Source: Membranipora membranacea
Taxonomy: Eukaryota > Bryozoa > Gymnolaemata > Cheilostomatida > Membraniporidae
Assembly: GCA_914767715.1 (NCBI GenBank)
Contig: OU612075.1
Span: 20,400,001-20,460,000 of the forward strand
Length of the DNA: 60,000 nt
Reading direction: 5' to 3'
Program-made: the position numbers and the translations under genes
The notes under the pieces: model-generated
The model's input: only the letters and a program-made list of their open reading frames with translations
Told to the model about the DNA's origin: nothing
Database searches by the model: none
Part shown: one piece after another, positions 52,701-60,000 of the stretch
Layout of the letters: the number at the start of each line of letters is the position of its first letter
How positions within the stretch are numbered: position 1 is the stretch's first letter

Positions 52701-55700
52701 AATGACACAATTATTGGCTGATGGAAAGGGGTAGCAAAGAAGAAAATCCTGAACTCCCTGGTTATACTTGAGCTACAAGGCAGAAGAGACCATCAGAATG
52801 ATCTTCACAAGCTACTGAACCTATTGTAATTTTCAAACTCAAAATTCCAACAAAATTGTTTGAGATATTAGCATTTGATCAGGACTGAAACTGCAAAAAA
52901 ATTAGTCTATGTCTAGTCTATAAGTCTATGCACAGTTTTGAATAGCTTGCTTTTTTGATAATATTAGAGCTATGGAGCTAAACCGACTATCAAAGTGATC
53001 GCCAGACGCTGCTGAGTCTATTGCAATTTTCAAACTTAAATTCCGATTGAAGCCAGTTGAGTTATCAACATTTAACCCGAGCTGGGAACGGTAAATCAAT
53101 GATAGCTATGAGTAAAAATCACTGTTTCTACACCCTCCAGTGACGTCGCGTCACCATAATTAAGTGCCTCACTTCAGCTATATACAGTGTCCTGTCTAGG
53201 TTTGTCTATGGCTAGCTCAGACATTTTACGTGTCATTCAGTACTTAGAAGAGCATAGCAAAGACAGGATTGTCTGGAGGTCAATCTTCGCTATTCCTGTT
53301 ACTGCTCTTACTTAATGAGAGTAGTTACATGCAACAGGGCTTATGTTAAAAATCAAATTGTGATTTTGAATCACAGGTTGTCATAAAAAATCAATCACTT
53401 CGGTAGGCCTTCCATTCCATGTTTCTATCAGTGAGTCAAACTGTCAACAAGGTGAATCAATCAGAGAATAAATTGAATCAGAGATTCAATAAGTCAGTGA
53501 ATGAATGATTTCTTCTCGTTCAGGATATGTGATGAAGTACTTTATGCAGTACAGATCAGAAGTGGGCGGAGCTCTAGAGAAGGATCAGGCTGGACGAATG
53601 GCTCTACTCCATAGTAACCAGAACATTAAAGAGCTCAGATACATGTTATCTATGGTCGACTTACTATCAACATGCGCTGAGGTACAGTAGACTACAACAT
53701 TATTAATTTGTTGAGTTGGTAATGGCCTAGGTATCAAAAACTCATGTGATGACAGATATTTTCTTTATATTGTACTGTTAAGCAAACTTTTGCGGATAAT
53801 TTAACATGGTAAGCTGAACGCCACAGCGGGTAGATTTATCAGCATTCATCACTCAATTTTGTATTTCTTGACTTATTTTTACAGGGTGAAAATAGATTTA
53901 TAGAGTCTATTTGTCAGACTATATTCAGTCTGGACCAGCTGTTGGAGATTATCACTGATGATACTCTGACTAACGCTGTGAAGAAGCCTTTTCTAAGGTT
54001 TATGCTCTGGGTTTATATGAATACAGCCGGAGGTATTATCGAGAGTGGAGCTGGAGACCTGCCACATGACCCGTGAGTAGATTGATGAATGGTGTAGAAC
54101 TTAGGCTTGATATGGACTTGTGGTCCTGAGTTTGATGATATGCTTCTGTCTCTATTTTTTTATAAAGAGTTTGCAATAGTATTGTAACTGGGTTAAGAGT
54201 TCGTCGGGAGAAAATAGGACAAATTCCTCCATGGAGATCACCTCTGAATGATATAACCCAACCAGCAGAAAATCTTCAAGTACCTGGATAGATTGCATCA
54301 TCCATTGAGCTGCGAGGAGGAATTGCCCCTCCACTTAACATGAGCAGACAAATATCAATTATCCATCAAACTAATTTCTTATTCTTATCACAGCACTATG
54401 TGGAAGTTCATGCAGATGATTGTGTCAGATTTGGATAAGATGACAAACTATGCGAGAGATAACCAGGACGCAGTTAAACAGCTTCTCAAGGAAGCACCTA
54501 ATATCACAACGTAAGTGTCTTTCACTACTTCCTTACACATAGACTATAGATTACTCATATTCTCTAAAAACCTAAAAACTGATTTCATGATTGCTACTCT
54601 CTGCCCAAGCTTCATGCTTAAATTATGGCTGCTCGCTTCATATGTCAATTAAAGTCTTTTGGCTCTTGTGACTTATAATGTCATGCATACTTGCAATACT
54701 CGACCAATTTTCTGCTTTGCTCTTAACCTTAAAATCCACCCGGTGTATAAGATCTAAAAAAAAACATTTATAATGACTTTTAAAAATAGCGATGGGTATG
54801 GAAAACTTTTGACTGGCAAATTATATTTTTAGTCACTCCTTTTTTAGCTTGGAAACATTGTTTTTAATCTTAATCAATGTTTAAAAATTGAATCAAACAT
54901 CAACTAACATCTAAAAAAAACATTCATGTTTTATCTGAATGAGTGTACTGATCATTGTATAACTACTAGAAGTTGATATCTGTCTAGCCTGTGAATGTCG
55001 TTTTGATAAAACTTATATTAATTCAAACTGACTCTAATTAAAGAATATTTCAGTAAGTAGATCACTGGGAAATCTCAGTGCCGCCTGAGCATGCTTTGGT
55101 TTCTTCAAATTGGTTTGGTAAAATAAATGTTCCGTGGCCATTGGGACAGCACTAATGTGTTAGAAATGAGTTATTGATAGCAAACAATACTGTCATCTCC
55201 CCAATATCAAGCTCTAGCTAGAGTCCAGAAGACCTTCATATCCAAATTCTAATTGCAGTGGTCATTGTATGAACTCTTTGACTAGTAAATGCCATATTGT
55301 TACTTCATCTATGTTTACTGATATTTTGGGTAATTCTAAGAAGAGACCCAAATACTGCAAGTGTAGAGCCTGCTGCTTAATGCTTGGAATCATCTTGGTT
55401 TCATTCCCTGTGTTTAACTTCATGTAGTCTTACGAGTTGTCCCTCCTATGTTACATTTAGATAACTCCAAATGCAAATATGTATAACAGCGATTATCTTG
55501 TTTCCTGTTCATGCACATTTATTTCTGCATTGCATGCACACTTCTGTGTTTACTTATCCTAAACAGCATTATGATGGGGCGGTTTAATCACCTCCTTCCT
55601 GACGGCAAACCACACGGGTAAATATCCTATACCGGAGCATGTCCAGTAATAATCAGCTTTGGCTGTGCCGTGTTTATATATCTCTCTATGCTCTGAACGT

Positions 55701-58700
55701 GTTATTGGTTGATCACTGTTTTCACTTTTCCTAATGACAAATTGTTTTTATAACCTCAGACACCTCAGACATGACCTTGTGACCTTTCTCCCTGGTGACT
55801 TCGCTGTCATCACGGTAAACTTTCACCTGACTATCCTGTGACATTACGTAGTCTAATTATATTTTGCAGCAAAAAAGGGTATTGGAAGTCTCTAGTTTAC
55901 TTCTATTCTGAAATATCTTGTTGATGACCATGTGATGAACCTATAAATGCATGAGCCACTAGCCGCCATATTATAACTACTACCCTTTTGTATATGTACA
56001 ACTGTTTGTATGCAGCATGGAAGCTGGAACTTTTGTGAATGTGTGAATGAACTTAATAGTGCTTATATTGAAATGAGTCTACCCAGTAGTATCGACAACC
56101 ACACAGCTTCTCATAATACATACATAATCGAGTGCATAACAACCTCTTTAGAATAACCACTTATGTGAAAATAGTCGATGGACTATAATGTGACCATTGG
56201 TATTTTAGAAATATTGATAGAAACTGATTTTGAGTTAATGTAATTCTTTTTTTCAGTGAAGGAAAAGCAGTGCAGAAGCTAAAGATGATGGCAGAGAGAA
56301 TAAAAAAGAACTCGGATGTTCCTCTTATCGAGCTGAGCCCAAGGTAAATGTTATAACAGAGTTATTGTAGCTAAAGAGTCTATGTGTTCAATGGTCTTCC
56401 AAAGATGATTACAGAAAAAGTTTAATGTACTGGATCAAATGATTTATGTGAGTCTGCTGTTTTCAAGCTTTGGTATGTTCACCCAGTTATCGATTTGGTC
56501 CCAATTGATAATAACCTTTTTAATGAAGATACGAATAGAATGGTCACTGGTGCCCAATATCATGATCCACTTAGTCCAATTGTAAAATCTTCACCTAACG
56601 TCATTGAAGCCTCTACAAAACATACCACAACGTTGATATAATATATGGTCAAAAATAGTCCTTGTGTTTCCTAATTGTAGGTGTCCAAGTCAAAAGTACT
56701 ATTATCATTTTTAGCAGTCAATACTAACGGTTATATTCAAAGTTGTGTCCCCCTTTTCATAGAGGGCACAACTCGATTAAGCATCAGAAATTTCAATTGA
56801 AAGGGAATGGGGATGTTTTAGCTGGTTACTCAGTACACAACCTTGAGTACCCTCCTTTGTCTCTCCGCTTGTTTCACTTCAGTAACTCTGTATTGGTTTT
56901 AGTGACGAATCAGCAGACAACAACAATCCAGGGTTTGTGATATTCCTACCTGATCTAACAAACCTCTCTCATCTTAATTCAGCAGACGATTTGTCACACA
57001 TTTCCTGATGCTAACTTTCCATTATAGTGCTTTTACATGTAATGTGGCTGAATTGATAGCTTCAACTTGAAAATCACTTATATCTAACTGTAATCAAACC
57101 ATTAAAATATATGAATATGCTATAGATGTGTACAAATGTCATCCATTCCCTCATTGCAATGATGTGAACATTTTAGAAAATCACTGGCAGCTGATAAATC
57201 TGGGTATGGTGGCAAATTAATTAGCATGGGCTAGTTAGAGTATTTTTGTGACCCGTGTTAGGGTGAATGCTGATTTTCCCTGTCCTAACTTCCTCTGAAT
57301 AGTGCTTTAAATCTGGCAGCCTGCAAGACCAAACCCTTCAAACTATCTAGCTACATGATACCTGTAGATCAGTCTTCCAATGACCCAGCATCCACCATGC
57401 CTTGTTTTAGATAAGATTTCTGTTTTGTGATTTTCCTGCTCTACAATCAGGTCTTACCATAGATATAAACCTATAGTCATAGATAAAGTGTATACCACAT
57501 ACACAGATAGCGGAGTAAATGTCTATGTATTGTTGTTTTAGAGTTCGCCTCCCTCCTATTCATCCAGTGCGAGTGATAGAGTAAGATTCATCATTTTTTT
57601 GATATTATATGTTATAAATTCTGCAGTCGTGATATAATTTTGGTACACCCCGAAAACCACCATATTGCTATGCTATTACCTAAGTTTTGTTCCTGCAATG
57701 CATTGTGCTTTTACCAAATTGAACCCCAAAGTGATGATTGGAACAATCTTGTGTATCCAATCATAGGAGCCCAATCTACACCTGTTTTCTTTCCCTTCCT
57801 ATTGACGGTTGACATGGTGTACTAATCAGTAGAGTAGAACTACATCAAGTTTGATCATATTTACTCATTCAGAATCCTTTTATCTTTACTGATGTGACAT
57901 TCTTACTGCCATCTCATCAGTAGAGGGAAATAGGCAACCAATGCAGACATTTATGGTCAAATTTAATGTAGAGTATTGAACACTTTTCATACGGACCGAG
58001 GGATTCATATTTTCTGAGAGCACAACTCCCACAACTGACAGTTGTGTATAGTATTGAGTGATTTGGTTGGATAAAGAATACACTCGAGTGAGTTCTTGTC
58101 CGGTTTTAGGTTTGATGAAATGGAAGAAACTAACAAGCCAAAAAGATAACGCGCAGTACTTTCAAATGCCTCATTCTTTTCGCATTCTTTGAGTCCATTA
58201 TGCTCAAAATTTTTACTTCTGGTGTACTCTATCCTTTAAATTACAGGGTGTCAATATCGTTTTACATTTGCGGCAAGCATTGTCTTACTTTCCATTTTCC
58301 TGAATATTGTGGAATTGTCATAAGCTCTTAATCATACGCTTGATGACCATGTTGCCATCATGGTTCTTTGAGGACCTCGTCAGCCTGAAACCTCAAGCTA
58401 TAATCTTTTATATGTACTTTTAGCGACGGACCTGTTGACCTACATGGACTCCATGGTTCTCTCCACTACTACTTTGATGCAGTTATGCCCAGTCTACAGG
58501 TATTGTACACAGACATGTTCAAACCAAAGTCTTTTATTATCCATCACACTTTGTTGCTTGTTTGTGAAATTGTTCAAAATTCAACGCGGGTATGTTTCAC
58601 AAAACCACAAGATATTTTACTCTGGAAAATTACTCCGATAAACTATAGATTAGTTCACAAATTTATTCACAGATCTACTCCAGATCCAGATGCTTTTAAA

Positions 58701-59733
58701 CTTTACATGACTTTCTTGATAACTCCTGCATACGTCACAGTGTAGGCAAATGATTCAGCCATTCAATGCAATTGATTTTAGATATTCTTCCGTTCATATT
58801 ACGAGCCGGATCCAGAGAGATTCCCTGATGAAGGTGGGGTGGTAGATAAGTTAGCTGGTAAACTTATGGTAAGTGAGCACTCAGCACACTGTCAATATTA
58901 AATCAGAAAATTAATGAGCTTTGAGTGCTCGTTGGAAAAGTCACAAGATTAATTAGGAGAGGGACGCCTTTACTGATTGAACTTTGGTATCTCTACCTTT
59001 TTTATCCTCACACAGGATGATACTTTCTTACCATTTGATATTTATTTATTTGATCCTTCACTTACGATACACATAAACAGCTGCTACCAACAGCCAAATT
59101 GAACACTTTCAGTATCCCATTGCAATCTTTATATTATGGATGTTTGGATGGCAACCTTCAGAGGAAGAATGCCTATGATACTCAAAAGCTCTCCCCTCTA
59201 TATCCCGATCACTGGTATAAAACATACACTAACTCTGTTGTAGTCATTTGTTGAGTTTGTTGGACCAGCGATCTGTGATGATCTACATCTGAAAACTATG
59301 GTGACATGTGTCAGCTCGATTCTATCATCTTCCACCGTTTCTGCCAAGGTATGAACCACACAGCTTTCATTACAGTTTGTACTAAAATGATTAAATCATT
59401 TACAATGCACTAGTCAGCAGATAAGAGAGCTTACCATGTGACTATTGGTATTCATTCTTAGCGAATCTTAAACAGAAGTCATGTAGAGAATGCTCAGTAA
59501 GCCGCAGTACATCTGTAGCAATGGAATTTTATAGCGATACTTCAGTGTCACGTTAATAAACTCGTCTAAATATGTCAGCAGATTTACCCCCAATATTATT
59601 TTTGATATGTCTGTCTTAATACCTTATGCGTACATACAAGATAACATTACTACGCATTGATCATCATCTTATGAGCCTGACATTTTACTAGAGTGCCTCT
59701 CACACTGGAGTGAAGAAGCCTAATTTAGTCAAG
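15307..59733 (+). CDS. Inositol 1,4,5-trisphosphate receptor-like protein (partial: 3' exons off the right edge)
   Basis: Forty-one exons (listed in the six block entries) keep one frame over 4737 nt, 1579 residues. Family role: ER calcium-release channel. The order of homologous blocks follows human IP3R: N-terminal trefoil with GDSICLYSEETDG and CVANRYKQNKTLRK, MIR trefoil with GQPIRLFH, first RIH region with NRQKLLRNL and RKNELYIAKHIDFF, the QLDLFGKLCFGRNKFAI segment, then MEVLDLLFNFRFNTRLEQFV and the second RIH region with NMW-like TMWKFMQMIVSDL. Identity is modest and the phosphorylation-loop insertions of vertebrate IP3Rs are absent, so this is a divergent family member. RyR is less likely: no SPRY or RyR repeats appear and the trefoil motifs fit IP3R better. 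The start is fixed by two in-frame stops (TAA TAA) directly before the ATG. The transmembrane pore is not in the window. Confidence 0.88.
15396..18687 (+). other. Intron 1 of the IP3R-like gene, no gene seen
   Basis: 3.3 kb of AT-rich sequence between the exon 1 donor (AG|GTACTT) and the exon 2 acceptor (GTTACAG|CGATG). Small open frames at 15667-15936 and 17362-17577 (minus) and 17924-18145 (plus) have no recognisable domain. I see no clear repeat family here. Confidence 0.6.
20270..20345 (-). repeat. tRNA-derived SINE head (possible)
   Basis: On the minus strand an A-box-like TGGCCTGACGG (20321-20331) is followed about 33 nt later by a degenerate B-box GGTTTTATTCC (20278-20288). This resembles the tRNA-related 5' part of a SINE. 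It lies in intron 4 of the IP3R-like gene, antisense to it. The 3' body is not recognised, and no intact tRNA cloverleaf is claimed. Confidence 0.45.
21058..21131. repeat. Imperfect 74-bp inverted repeat with AT core
   Basis: TTGGTGGCGC (21058-21067) pairs with GCGCCACCAA (21122-21131), and CCATAAACATA (21079-21089) pairs with TATGTTTATGG (21111-21121), leaving a bulge on the left arm and an AT-only loop. It looks like a small MITE in intron 5 of the IP3R-like gene. Confidence 0.65.
23102..23114. repeat. Homopolymer G13
   Basis: Thirteen consecutive G in an intron of the IP3R-like gene. Its length may be inaccurate in assembly. Confidence 0.9.
24211..27549 (+). CDS. IP3R-like gene, exons 8-11: MIR / beta half of the ligand-binding core
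   Basis: Exons 24211-24325, 25320-25427, 26954-27178, 27461-27549, residues 233-411. GQPIRLFHKEIEAYMVAEG aligns with human VVRLFHAEQEKFLTCDE: Arg241 is kept as R247 but Lys249 is A255. HFRMRPVNQQ aligns with VFLRTTGRQS: Arg265 is kept as R274, while Thr266, Thr267, Gly268 and Arg269 become M, R, P and V (275-278). Later exons give WEQQVRMRHMITRKYLKI, FRLHPVIRERDEI and VVTGRWISTTQ, the MIR-type repeats. Alignment was made by hand. Confidence 0.82.
24700..24800 (+). repeat. tRNA-derived SINE fragment (possible)
   Basis: GAGCTCAGAGG (24717-24727) resembles an A box and GGATTCAAGTCC (24777-24788) matches the B-box consensus closely at tRNA-like spacing. It sits in intron 8 of the IP3R-like gene. 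The anticodon arm does not fold convincingly, so it is called a SINE relic rather than a tRNA gene. Confidence 0.35.
25041..25104. repeat. 17-bp GC-rich tandem repeat, about 3.7 copies
   Basis: The unit GTTACCGACCGCTGCAT occurs at 25041-25058 (one extra base), 25059-25075, 25076-25092 (GTCACC variant) and partly at 25093-25104. It stands out from the AT-rich intron 8 around it. Confidence 0.8.
28010..32484 (+). CDS. IP3R-like gene, exons 12-18: first RIH region / alpha half of the ligand-binding core
   Basis: Exons 28010-28135, 28584-28715, 29067-29125, 29517-29643, 30718-30759, 31514-31636, 32263-32484, residues 412-688. SKNRQKLLRNL aligns with human NRERQKLMREQ: Arg504 is K487, Lys508 is K491 and Arg511 is R494. 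GNSRKNELYIAKH aligns with DYRKNQEYIAKQ: Tyr567 is S538, Arg568 is R539 and Lys569 is K540. NRKIVDRITKEHIDTFVNLL and NYQYLDLLSVLCVCDG match human [20 protein letters not shown] and RFLDYLSDLCVSM. The 42-nt exon 16 is an in-frame insertion relative to the human protein. Confidence 0.85.
30718..30759 (+). CDS. 42-nt in-frame exon 16 of the IP3R-like gene (possible cassette exon)
   Basis: TTTACAG precedes ATGGACATACTGCC... and AAG|GTAGTA follows; it encodes MDILPEFVTHEGHK. Both neighbours are in phase 0, so it can be kept or skipped without changing frame. The human protein has no equivalent between QIGYDVL and HNNRKLL. Whether it is constitutive, alternative or spurious cannot be decided from sequence. 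Confidence 0.5.
33030..33042. repeat. Homopolymer C13
   Basis: Thirteen consecutive C in intron 18 of the IP3R-like gene. Confidence 0.9.
33482..35653 (-). mobile_element. 5'-truncated, inactivated CR1/Jockey-like LINE with reverse transcriptase
   Basis: Minus strand, in intron 18 of the IP3R-like gene and antisense to it. Coding pieces in order: about 35262-35653 (KKPWMTLKIF ... NEKWAFVNRLLNRKA), 34701-35261 (NNYRPISILTAISKIAEKVL), then a frameshift near 34725 and 33656-34669. The RT core is recognisable: AFDTINHD, GVPQGSVLGPVLFLLFINDL and YILFADDTN with the catalytic Asp pair, then a CR1-like tail (RGERSMLTTGVYLWNS). Inactivating changes are a TGA in the upstream segment (near 35562), the frameshift, and FRFREKR where FGFRKKR is usual. 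The endonuclease domain is absent. A14 on the minus strand (33482-33495) probably marks the 3' end. Target-site duplications were not found. Confidence 0.9.
35654..36717. other. 3' part of intron 18 of the IP3R-like gene
   Basis: About 1.1 kb between the LINE 5' truncation and the exon 19 acceptor (TTTGTAG|CAAGACG). Small open frames at 35981-36199 and 36249-36437 are featureless. Nothing else is recognised. Confidence 0.55.
36718..40073 (+). CDS. IP3R-like gene, exons 19-25: linker to the central solenoid, with microexons
   Basis: Exons 36718-36928, 37477-37580, 38321-38335, 38866-38880, 39235-39294, 39545-39662, 39924-40073, residues 689-912. FLFLTHQLDLFGKLCFGRNK and LCLSNDNLPDSLRAKYCDLI match human YRYQLNLFARMCLDRQY and MSDENLPYDLRASFCRLM. 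LRLVHYLVKYGYYGNTDDIK matches [20 protein letters not shown]. Between FVYDEVNDNADDEFGT and PILWEACASFG lie two 15-nt microexons. They keep phase 0 but have no counterpart I recognise in human IP3R. Confidence 0.85.
38321..38335 (+). CDS. 15-nt microexon 21 (AKIFE)
   Basis: A strong acceptor (TTGTTTGCAG) precedes GCTAAGATATTTGAG, followed by the donor GTTTGT. It is phase 0 on both sides and adds five residues to an acidic linker. The size makes it hard to prove without RNA. Confidence 0.5.
38866..38880 (+). CDS. 15-nt microexon 22 (MATDK)
   Basis: The acceptor TTCACATAG precedes ATGGCTACAGATAAG and the donor GTAATA follows. It is phase 0 on both sides. A similar segment, ATGGATGTTGATAAG with donor GTAATG, lies at 38731-38745 but lacks an AG acceptor. 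Confidence 0.5.
41117..44907 (-). CDS. D2-like biogenic-amine G-protein-coupled receptor, nested in an intron of the IP3R-like gene
   Basis: Six exons in transcript order: 44481-44907, 43883-44222, 43433-43555, 43134-43282, 42575-42810, 41117-41395; 1554 nt, 517 aa. The start ATG has A at -3 and G at +4. Four N-glycosylation sequons lie at N20, N32, N37 and N42. Seven class-A segments are visible: N1.50 (N80), D2.50 (D109), C3.25 (C136), D3.32 (D143), DRY (160-162), CWLPFF in TM6 and INPLLY in TM7. D3.32 anchors amine ligands; its codon is split by intron 1 (G|AT). VEVAGFWPLGRELC, DRYTATFYPIWYRTK, FVLYSSVMTFILP and WLGYINSAINP resemble vertebrate D2-family dopamine receptors; TM5 has Ser, Ser and Thr at catechol-contact positions. 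The third intracellular loop is long (about 120 residues), suggesting Gi/o coupling. The tail after TM7 is about 70 residues, unlike the short D2 tail. The ligand (dopamine, tyramine, octopamine or other) is inferred only. Confidence 0.92.
41497..41553. repeat. 29-bp tandem duplication
   Basis: GTGAGGGGATAGCATAGTAC plus nine further bases occurs at 41497-41525 and again, essentially unchanged, at 41526-41553. It is in the last intron of the nested GPCR, about 100 bp upstream (in GPCR sense) of its final exon. Confidence 0.9.
42365..42380. repeat. (ACCC)4 microsatellite
   Basis: Four perfect ACCC units in the last intron of the nested GPCR; ACCCACC-type sequence continues just downstream. Confidence 0.8.
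43593..43674. repeat. 82-bp inverted repeat with 13-bp perfect arms
   Basis: TCCCACAATGCAA (43593-43605) and TTGCATTGTGGGA (43662-43674) are exact reverse complements. The core CCCACAATGCA recurs at 28551-28561 and, inverted, at 49074-49084. It lies in GPCR intron 2, upstream of GPCR exon 3. Confidence 0.75.
44908..49200. other. Rest of intron 25 of the IP3R-like gene, 5' flank of the nested GPCR
   Basis: 4.3 kb. The first few hundred bases should carry the GPCR 5' UTR and promoter; no core element is clear. A short A-box-like stretch (about 45700-45720, AGTCTAGTGGTCAGG) could be a SINE relic, but no B box follows. Small open frames at 46687-47123 and 48235-48420 show no domain. No other gene is seen. 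Confidence 0.55.
49201..52124 (+). CDS. IP3R-like gene, exons 26-31: central solenoid, second RIH region
   Basis: Exons 49201-49294, 49553-49811, 50326-50499, 51055-51193, 51448-51665, 51959-52124, residues 913-1262. MEVLDLLFNFRFNTRLEQFV matches human [40 protein letters not shown] matches [20 protein letters not shown], and LLKAICRGNPTVQARLFDQL matches [20 protein letters not shown]. These helical repeats transmit ligand binding to the pore in the family. Exon 26 is the acceptor side of the 9.1-kb intron that hosts the GPCR gene. Confidence 0.85.
52184..53211. mobile_element. 1.03-kb foldback/MITE element (near-complete palindrome)
   Basis: It is bounded by CCATAGAC (52184-52191) and GTCTATGG (53204-53211) and flanked on both sides by CTAGCT, a likely 6-bp target-site duplication. 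The left arm (to about 52643) and right arm (from about 52747) are reverse complements over roughly 460 bp with mismatches. For example, AACCTAGACAGGACACTGTA and CGACGTCACTGGAGGGTGTA on the left reappear inverted on the right. A loop of about 100 nt separates them. Each arm contains an internal direct duplication marked by TTTGAAAATTGCAATAGATT. No transposase frame is present, so it is non-autonomous. It lies in intron 31 of the IP3R-like gene. Confidence 0.9.
53524..59733 (+). CDS. IP3R-like gene, exons 32-41: C-terminal part of the visible solenoid
   Basis: Exons 53524-53681, 53885-54072, 54394-54510, 55567-55617, 56257-56343, 57542-57580, 58424-58499, 58782-58868, 59244-59348, 59692-59733, residues 1263-1579. 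LRYMLSMVDLLSTCAEGENRF matches human IHLVELLAVCTEGKNVY, and TMWKFMQMIVSDL matches HMWKLFENFLVDI. VMPSLQIFFRSYYEPD follows at about residues 1490-1505. Exons 35-37 are short and form a weakly conserved linker. Exon 36 begins TGA and is only open if exon 35 ends in phase 2 (GG+T), which it does. Exon 41 (14 codons) is the least certain, and the gene should continue past base 60000 to the pore. Confidence 0.8.
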
Positions 59734-60000
59734 GTGAAACTCACTGTTGTGCTTTTGCGATCATTATGTAAATAGATAAGTGATGAGTACTTCGAATATA
59801 GTCGCTTTCTAGCAAGACGACTCCAACTCTGATCTGACTGACCACCAATTGCAAAAATAAAGAAAAATTTAGTTCTTTTTTTCGGTGGTCAAAGTGAGGA
59901 GTTCTTACATGCCTATTTCTGTAGCCTCTCGTTAACTGCCAGATTTTAGAATCGTTTAATGTATCAAGTTTTCACTTTCAAGTTTTTCACTTGTTCATAT

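Noticed and set aside
55760-55814. Open segment flanked by CTCAG and GTAAAC reading HLRHDLVTFLPGDFAVIT, joinable to exon 35 of the IP3R-like gene
   Set aside because: At 55 nt it shifts the frame: the next exon (56257) starts TGAAGG and is open only when entered in phase 2, which exon 35 provides directly.
1-60000. CRISPR arrays, operons, bacterial promoters or a prokaryotic defence system
   Set aside because: All genes are intron-rich and metazoan; repeats are MITE, LINE, SINE or microsatellite in type, with no regularly spaced direct repeats.

Overview
The window is AT-rich, intron-dense animal nuclear DNA. Coding exons are short (15-260 nt), introns follow GT-AG, and introns are full of repeats and retrotransposon remains. 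The gene content (ACOT9, ATG13, an IP3-receptor relative, a D2-like amine receptor) is metazoan. Non-vertebrate repeats and divergent proteins suggest a marine invertebrate. A dense TAGGCCTA cluster reminds me of invertebrate deuterostome genomes, but that is recollection and the phylum is unresolved.

Layout. (1) 316-3284, minus: mitochondrial acyl-CoA thioesterase ACOT9, with its last exon(s) beyond base 1. (2) 3285-7968: intergenic, with a decayed LINE piece, hairpins and a CTATATAT microsatellite. (3) 7969-13460, minus: complete ATG13, the HORMA-domain subunit of the ULK1/Atg1 autophagy-initiation complex, 9 exons, about 496 aa. (4) 13461-15306: divergent intergenic region between ATG13 and the next gene. 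(5) 15307-59733 and beyond, plus: a large IP3-receptor-family gene. I assembled 41 exons that keep one frame over 4737 nt (1579 residues). They cover the N-terminal trefoils, both RIH regions and part of the central solenoid. The channel domain should lie past the right edge. (6) 41117-44907, minus: a complete six-exon D2-like aminergic GPCR (517 aa) nested in the 9.1-kb intron 25 of that gene. (7) 33482-35653, minus: a 5'-truncated, frameshifted LINE in intron 18. (8) 52184-53211: a 1.03-kb foldback element in intron 31, with two much smaller relatives at 13607-13726 and 7522-7559.

Functionally these are independent housekeeping or signalling genes. ACOT9 acts in mitochondrial acyl-CoA hydrolysis, ATG13 in autophagy initiation, the large gene is probably an ER calcium-release channel, and the nested gene is a cell-surface amine receptor. 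The most notable biology is the IP3-receptor-like protein. By hand alignment its IP3 pocket is only partly conserved: the basic residues of the alpha-helical half are kept, but the TTGR loop and one lysine of the trefoil half are replaced. It also has microexons, one of them with an apparent decayed duplicate.

All exon boundaries were read by eye from splice motifs, phase continuity and remembered family sequences. No search, alignment program or transcript data was available.
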